DNA of 13,901 nt, from NCBI GenBank assembly GCA_905201915.1, contig CAJKQE010000058.1, forward strand, positions 1-13,901, written 5' to 3'. Positions 13,797-13,901 of this stretch are shown here, piece after piece. The first letter of the stretch is position 1. The number at the start of each line of letters is the position of its first letter. A model generated the notes under the pieces. The model had not been told where the DNA came from and did not search any database. It saw only the letters and a program-made list of their open reading frames with translations. Both the position numbers and the translations under genes were made by a program. Source of the DNA: an uncultured Lachnospiraceae bacterium. GTDB lineage: Bacteria > Bacillota > Clostridia > Lachnospirales > Lachnospiraceae.

Positions 13797-13850
13797 TTGT
13801 CTCCACGCATTTTCGAATTGTCTCCACTTTGTCTCCATGAATGGAGTAAA
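13797..13850. repeat. Phased TTGTCTCCA repeats, candidate integrase/excisionase arm sites
   Basis: Three exact TTGTCTCCA copies start at 13797, 13818 and 13829, spaced 21 and 11 bp, about two turns and one turn of the helix. The third overlaps a CTCCAT-GA-ATGGAG palindrome (13833-13846), whose right half TGGAGTAAA (13842-13850) is an imperfect inverted copy. Such arrays next to an excisionase gene fit recombinase arm-type sites near an element end. Confidence 0.5.
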
Positions 13851-13864
13851 ATACACGAAAATGC
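13807..13864. repeat. 9-bp inverted repeat GCATTTTCG/CGAAAATGC
   Basis: GCATTTTCG (13807-13815) and CGAAAATGC (13856-13864) are exact complements 40 bases apart and enclose two of the TTGTCTCCA copies. They could be core-type recombinase sites or part of a larger fold. Confidence 0.4.
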
Positions 13865-13875
13865 ATAAAATTATA

Positions 13876-13901
13876 TTAATTCTCTTCTTCCGCAGAATCC
13901 T
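13876..13901 (-). CDS. Possible 3' end of a leftward gene cut by the window edge
   Basis: Read on the minus strand, the last bases encode D-S-A-E-E-E-N and then TAA (13876-13878). The acidic end looks like a natural C-terminus, and the piece may be a chromosomal or element gene continuing beyond the window. With seven codons this is only a suggestion. Confidence 0.2.

Noticed and set aside
1..13901. CRISPR array, tRNA, rRNA or insertion sequence
   Set aside because: No regularly spaced long direct repeats, no cloverleaf or rRNA signature, and no transposase-like frame was found.

Overview
The window looks like one end of an integrative, mobilisable element from a low-GC Firmicute, most likely a gut Clostridium of the Lachnospiraceae type. 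Three things point that way: AT-rich DNA, strong AGGAGG-type ribosome binding sites, and families typical of mobile elements in that group (DUF932, YqaJ exonuclease, Rad52-like annealing protein, DUF5688, a MobC/relaxase/excisionase set). This assignment is an inference from gene content; no rRNA, tRNA or housekeeping gene is present to confirm it.

Layout from left to right. (1) 52-489 (-) is the N-terminal piece of a superfamily 2 DEAD/DEAH-type helicase that stops just after the DEIH box. (2) 724-3145 (+) is a large, AT-rich STAND/NB-ARC-like NTPase. Its natural start (ATG 724, AAGGAG ribosome binding site) is separated from the main frame by one extra T in a run of eight T at 801-808. (3) A hairpin at 3184-3208 terminates transcription from both sides. 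(4) 3240-7094 (-) is a recombination module transcribed DUF932 > small protein > YqaJ exonuclease > Rad52-like annealing protein > DUF5688, with a 24-residue peptide gene (7155-7229) in front. (5) 7345-11439 (-) is an operon of membrane proteins: a DUF2085 protein, a large zinc-ribbon membrane protein, then four short proteins that all begin MFCxxCG with an identical Cys-x2-Cys-x10-Cys-x2-Cys ribbon followed by a membrane segment. One of these is split from its probable external domain by a -1 frame change at a run of seven A. (6) 11440-11566 is a divergent control region with a good leftward promoter and two AACGAT repeats 21 bp apart; it also serves an XRE-family repressor-like gene (11567-11872, +). 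(7) 11935-12249 (-) encodes a free-standing domain resembling the RNA/DNA-hybrid binding domain of RNase HI. (8) 12250-12734 is non-coding and contains a striking 108-bp nested dyad (12340-12447), a candidate transfer origin. (9) 12735-13696 (+) is a tightly overlapping MobC-like / minimal relaxase / excisionase operon. (10) 13697-13901 carries a hairpin and three TTGTCTCCA repeats at helical spacing (21 and 11 bp), as expected for recombinase arm-binding sites near an element end.

How it may work together (inference): the MobC-like protein and short relaxase would act at the dyad, excisionase and an integrase outside the window at the arm sites, and the exonuclease/annealing pair would help recombination of the incoming element. 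The STAND NTPase is a candidate defence cargo gene. The role of the zinc-ribbon membrane operon is unknown, and it is the least explained block here.
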